Assembly (NCBI GenBank): GCA_014896455.1
Contig: JADBKJ010000009.1
Span: forward strand, 1-64,000
Length of the DNA: 64,000 nt
Direction: 5' to 3'
DNA from: Thermoanaerobacter sp.
GTDB lineage: Bacteria; Bacillota; Thermoanaerobacteria; Thermoanaerobacterales; Thermoanaerobacteraceae
Shown: one piece after another, positions 61,698-64,000 of the stretch
Position numbering within the stretch: position 1 is the stretch's first letter
How the letters are laid out: every line of letters starts with the position of its first letter
Notes under the pieces: generated by a model
Database searches by the model: none
What the model was told of the DNA's origin: nothing
The model's input: the letters and a program-made list of their open reading frames with translations, nothing else
Position numbers and translations under genes: made by a program

Positions 61698-62513
61698 TTG
61701 GATATAGCTACAATAGTGGGTATAGTGATTGGAGTAGGTTCTTTGATTTATGGATTTACATTAGAAGGCGGTACTGTTGCTTCCTTAATAGGGGTTTCTG
61801 CTGCTATAATAGTTTTTGGGGGTACTATAGGGGCTACTATAACTTCTTATTCTATGGATGAAATTAAAAAGGTGCCGGGACTTTTAGTGAGAGCTTTTAA
61901 AAATGAAAAGGATAATTACCTTGAGATAATAAAGTATTTTACTTATTTGGCCCAAAAAGCAAGAAGCGAAGGACTTTTAAGCCTCGAATCAGAGATTGAG
62001 TCTGAAGAAATAAAAAAATTTGACCCTATTTTAAAGGAAAGTTTAGAATTAGTTGTTGATGGTTCTGATATGGAACTTATTAGAACGACAATGGAGAATA
62101 AAATATATATAGAGGATATGGAAGCAAAAAAGGAAGCAGGTATTTTTGAATCTGCGGGTGGTTATGCACCCACAATGGGTATCATAGGAACAGTTATGGG
62201 ACTCATTCACGTTTTAAGTAATTTAAGTGAACCAGACAAATTAGGCTCTTCTATAGCGCTAGCTTTTATAGCTACACTGTATGGTGTCAGCTCTGCAAAC
62301 TTGTTGTGGCTTCCTATTGCTCAAAAATTAAAAAATAGAGCTCATATTAAAAGGACGGAAAGAGAATTGATATTAGAAGGAAGTCTTTCACTGCAAGCTG
62401 GTGAAAATCCAAAGATTTTAGAGAGAAAGTTAATGACATTTATTACACAAGCGCAGCGCAAAAATATGCCTCAGAAAGGTAGTGTTGAATTAAATGAAGA
62501 GGTGGGAAGATGA
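61698..62513 (+). CDS. motA: Flagellar stator protein MotA
   Basis: 271 residues from TTG 61698 (GGAAGG with 8-nt spacing); GTG 61689 and ATG 61692 are too close to that site. Four membrane helices: DIATIVGIVIGVGSLIYGF, ASLIGVSAAIIVFGGTIGA, then the cytoplasmic loop, then GGYAPTMGIIGTVMGLIHVL and SIALAFIATLYGVSSANLLWLP, with the conserved Pro. Overlaps motB by 20 bp. Confidence 0.94.
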   Translation: MDIATIVGIVIGVGSLIYGFTLEGGTVASLIGVSAAIIVFGGTIGATITSYSMDEIKKVPGLLVRAFKNEKDNYLEIIKYFTYLAQKARSEGLLSLESEIESEEIKKFDPILKESLELVVDGSDMELIRTTMENKIYIEDMEAKKEAGIFESAGGYAPTMGIIGTVMGLIHVLSNLSEPDKLGSSIALAFIATLYGVSSANLLWLPIAQKLKNRAHIKRTERELILEGSLSLQAGENPKILERKLMTFITQAQRKNMPQKGSVELNEEVGR

Positions 62514-63207
62514 ATCAAAGCCAAATCACGAAAGATGGCTGCTTACTTATTCTGATATGATTACTTTACTTTTAATATTTTTTATAGTGATGTATACTAT
62601 AAGTAATATTAATGCTACCAAATTTGCTCAAATTGCCAGTTCTTTAAGCAAAACTTTTACTGGAACTGATTACGTGATAGGCCAGTATAGTGGGAACAGT
62701 TTTGTTCAAGGTAATAGTGGAGACAAAAATAGTTTGGGAGAAATTGAAAAGCAATTGCGCGGTTTTATAAAAGAAAACAATCTTCAAGGTATGGTAACAG
62801 GTTATATAGATGAAAGAGGACTTGTAATAAGTATGCAGGATTCTCTTCTTTTTGATTTAGGTTCTGCTGATGTACATCCGGAAGAGAAAGATGTTTTAAT
62901 AAAAATAGGTAATATGTTAAAAACTCTTCCAAACCATATTAGAGTGGAAGGATTTACAGATGACCTTCCTATACACAACAGTAAATTCGATTCAAATTGG
63001 GAATTGTCTGTTATAAGAGCAACTAATGTGGTAAAAATATTGGTAAATGAAGTAGGAATAGAACCCCAGAGAATTTCAGCAGTAGGATATGGGGAATACA
63101 GGCCTGTTGTTCCAAATGACTCAGAAGAACATAGAAGACTTAATAGAAGAGTAGATATTGTCATTATGAATACAGAATATAATAAATGGGAGCCTAAAAG
63201 CCAGTAA
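62494..63207 (+). CDS. motB: Flagellar stator protein MotB
   Basis: 237 residues. NHERWLLTYSDMITLLLIFFIVMYT holds the single helix with the ion-binding Asp; the C-terminal OmpA-like peptidoglycan domain shows IRVEGFTDDLPIHNSKFDSNWELSVIRATNVVKIL and RRLNRRVDI. It anchors the stator to the wall. Confidence 0.94.
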   Translation: MKRWEDESKPNHERWLLTYSDMITLLLIFFIVMYTISNINATKFAQIASSLSKTFTGTDYVIGQYSGNSFVQGNSGDKNSLGEIEKQLRGFIKENNLQGMVTGYIDERGLVISMQDSLLFDLGSADVHPEEKDVLIKIGNMLKTLPNHIRVEGFTDDLPIHNSKFDSNWELSVIRATNVVKILVNEVGIEPQRISAVGYGEYRPVVPNDSEEHRRLNRRVDIVIMNTEYNKWEPKSQ

Positions 63208-63277
63208 AATTAAAAAATTTTAGTGCTATTACAGAAATTTTTTAGAATTCCTCATATTCTACTATGTTTTTGTTACG

Positions 63278-63306
63278 TTGACAAAAAATTTACAATATTA
63301 TATAAT
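63278..63306 (+). promoter_or_regulatory. rex promoter with overlapping Rex operator
   Basis: TTGACA (63278-63283), 17 bp, TATAAT (63301-63306). TTGACAAAAAATTTACAA (63278-63295) matches the clostridial Rex consensus TTGTTAANNNNTTAACAA at 11 of 14 defined bases and covers the -35, implying autorepression. Confidence 0.65.
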
Positions 63307-63336
63307 TCAATTACATAGTAGAATGAGGTGAGGACA

Positions 63337-64000
63337 GTGAGCAAAAAGACTATAGTATCAATGGCTGTAATAAGAAGGCTCCCAAGATATCATAGATATC
63401 TTGAAGAACTTCTTAAAAACGATGTAAAGCGTATTTCTTCTAGAGAATTAAGCGAAAAGATGGGAGTTACTGCTTCTCAAATTAGGCAAGATTTAAATAA
63501 TTTTGGCGGTTTTGGACAGCAGGGATATGGCTATAATGTAGAAGAGCTTTATAATAATTTGACTAAGATTTTAGGCCTTGATAAAACTTATAATACTATC
63601 ATCATAGGAGCAGGAAATCTTGGTCAAGCGATTGCCAATTATACTAGCTTTGAAAAATCTGGCTTTAATTTAAAGGGGATTTTTGATATTAATCCTCGTT
63701 TATTTGGGCTTAAAATTAGAGATGTTGAAGTGATGGACGTAGAAACAGTAGAAAATTTTATAGCCCGTAATAAAATCGACATAGGTATTTTATGCATTCC
63801 CAAAGATAATGCTCAATATACTGCTGACAGACTGGTGAGGGCGGGAATTAAGGCGATTTGGAATTTCTCGCCAATAGATTTAAAGGTGCCTGATGATGTA
63901 ATTTTAGAAAATGTTCATTTAAGTGATAGTTTATTTACTGTATCATATAGATTAAATGAAGAAGAGTTCTTTAAAAAGTTAAAAGGAGAAACTGCTAAAA
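63337..64000 (+). CDS. rex: Redox-sensing repressor Rex, 3' end beyond window
   Basis: GTG 63337 (GAGGTGAGGA upstream), 221 codons to the window edge with no stop. Winged helix (IRRLPRYHRYLEELLKNDVK, SRELSEKMGVTASQIRQDL, FGGFGQQGYGYNVEEL) and Rossmann domain (IIIGAGNLGQAIANY, GIFDINPRLFG, WNFSPIDLKVPDDV, ENVHLSDSL). It senses the NADH/NAD+ ratio and represses fermentation genes. Confidence 0.96.
   Translation, partial: MSKKTIVSMAVIRRLPRYHRYLEELLKNDVKRISSRELSEKMGVTASQIRQDLNNFGGFGQQGYGYNVEELYNNLTKILGLDKTYNTIIIGAGNLGQAIANYTSFEKSGFNLKGIFDINPRLFGLKIRDVEVMDVETVENFIARNKIDIGILCIPKDNAQYTADRLVRAGIKAIWNFSPIDLKVPDDVILENVHLSDSLFTVSYRLNEEEFFKKLKGETAK

Noticed and set aside
1-64000. CRISPR array
   Set aside because: No set of short, evenly spaced direct repeats with unique spacers was seen; the repeats present are dispersed or tandem long units.

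Overview
The window is low-GC DNA from a thermophilic, anaerobic, spore-forming, flagellated Firmicute. Gene content and protein style fit Thermoanaerobacter or a close relative; this is inferred by recognition, with no database search. The evidence is rubrerythrin, Rex, spore proteins (YyaC, a GerMN lipoprotein), SAM and FMN riboswitches, sigma-28 flagellar promoters, and gene order matching Bacillus subtilis in two blocks: comFC-yvyF-flgM-flgN-flgK-flgL-yviE-fliW-csrA-hag / flaG-fliD-fliS-fliT-hpf-secA-prfB, and tsaE-tsaB-rimI-tsaD-(ABC-F)-rex.

Layout. 1-6.0 kb: the tail of an IS607-type element abutting a GerMN lipoprotein gene, yyaC, an unknown anchored protein and a secreted NAGPA-type protein. 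6.3-11.1 kb: three tRNAs (Pro, a Val-like one with an 8-nt anticodon loop, Tyr), rubrerythrin, SAM-riboswitch-metK and recD2. 11.2-18.1 kb: the late flagellar operon ending in csrA and flagellin, with a CsrA-type leader. 18.2-29.3 kb: a flagellin-glycosylation island (glycosyltransferase, Maf, and a pseudaminic-acid-type CMP-sugar pathway in which a formyltransferase sits where an acetyltransferase is expected). 29.3-34.3 kb: a decay zone with restriction-modification remnants, asnB, a degenerate IS607 element and a spo0E-like pseudogene. 34.3-37.2 kb: flaG, fliD, fliS, fliT-like. 37.5-46.9 kb: a small zinc-ribbon protein, hpf, an unknown protein, a structured RNA with a tiny hydrophobic ORF ahead of an HD-GYP gene, niaR/niaX, secA and prfB (programmed frameshift). 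47-51 kb: a stalk-domain protein, a cobalamin adenosyltransferase, a TVP38 membrane protein and an amidohydrolase. 51.4-54.6 kb: arginine deiminase operon arcA-argF-arcC. 54.7-63.2 kb: FMN riboswitch-ribU, the t6A operon, a 2-hydroxyacid dehydrogenase, an ABC-F ATPase and motAB. The window ends inside rex.

The most unusual signal is a family of at least six small non-autonomous elements of about 0.2-0.4 kb (3.2, 37.2, 38.0, 42.7, 49.6 and 59.4 kb). They share about 45-bp imperfect inverted termini (CAGTTTGTTGACAAA / CAGACTGTAGACAAA, then AAAGGAGATATTTTGCA) and sit at intrinsic-terminator hairpins. In three copies the whole hairpin is duplicated on both sides as a 22-25 bp direct repeat. One copy carries an inverted, decayed piece of the nearby niaR/DUF5317 locus, and another remnant adjoins a broken ABC-transporter gene fragment, which suggests gene-fragment capture.
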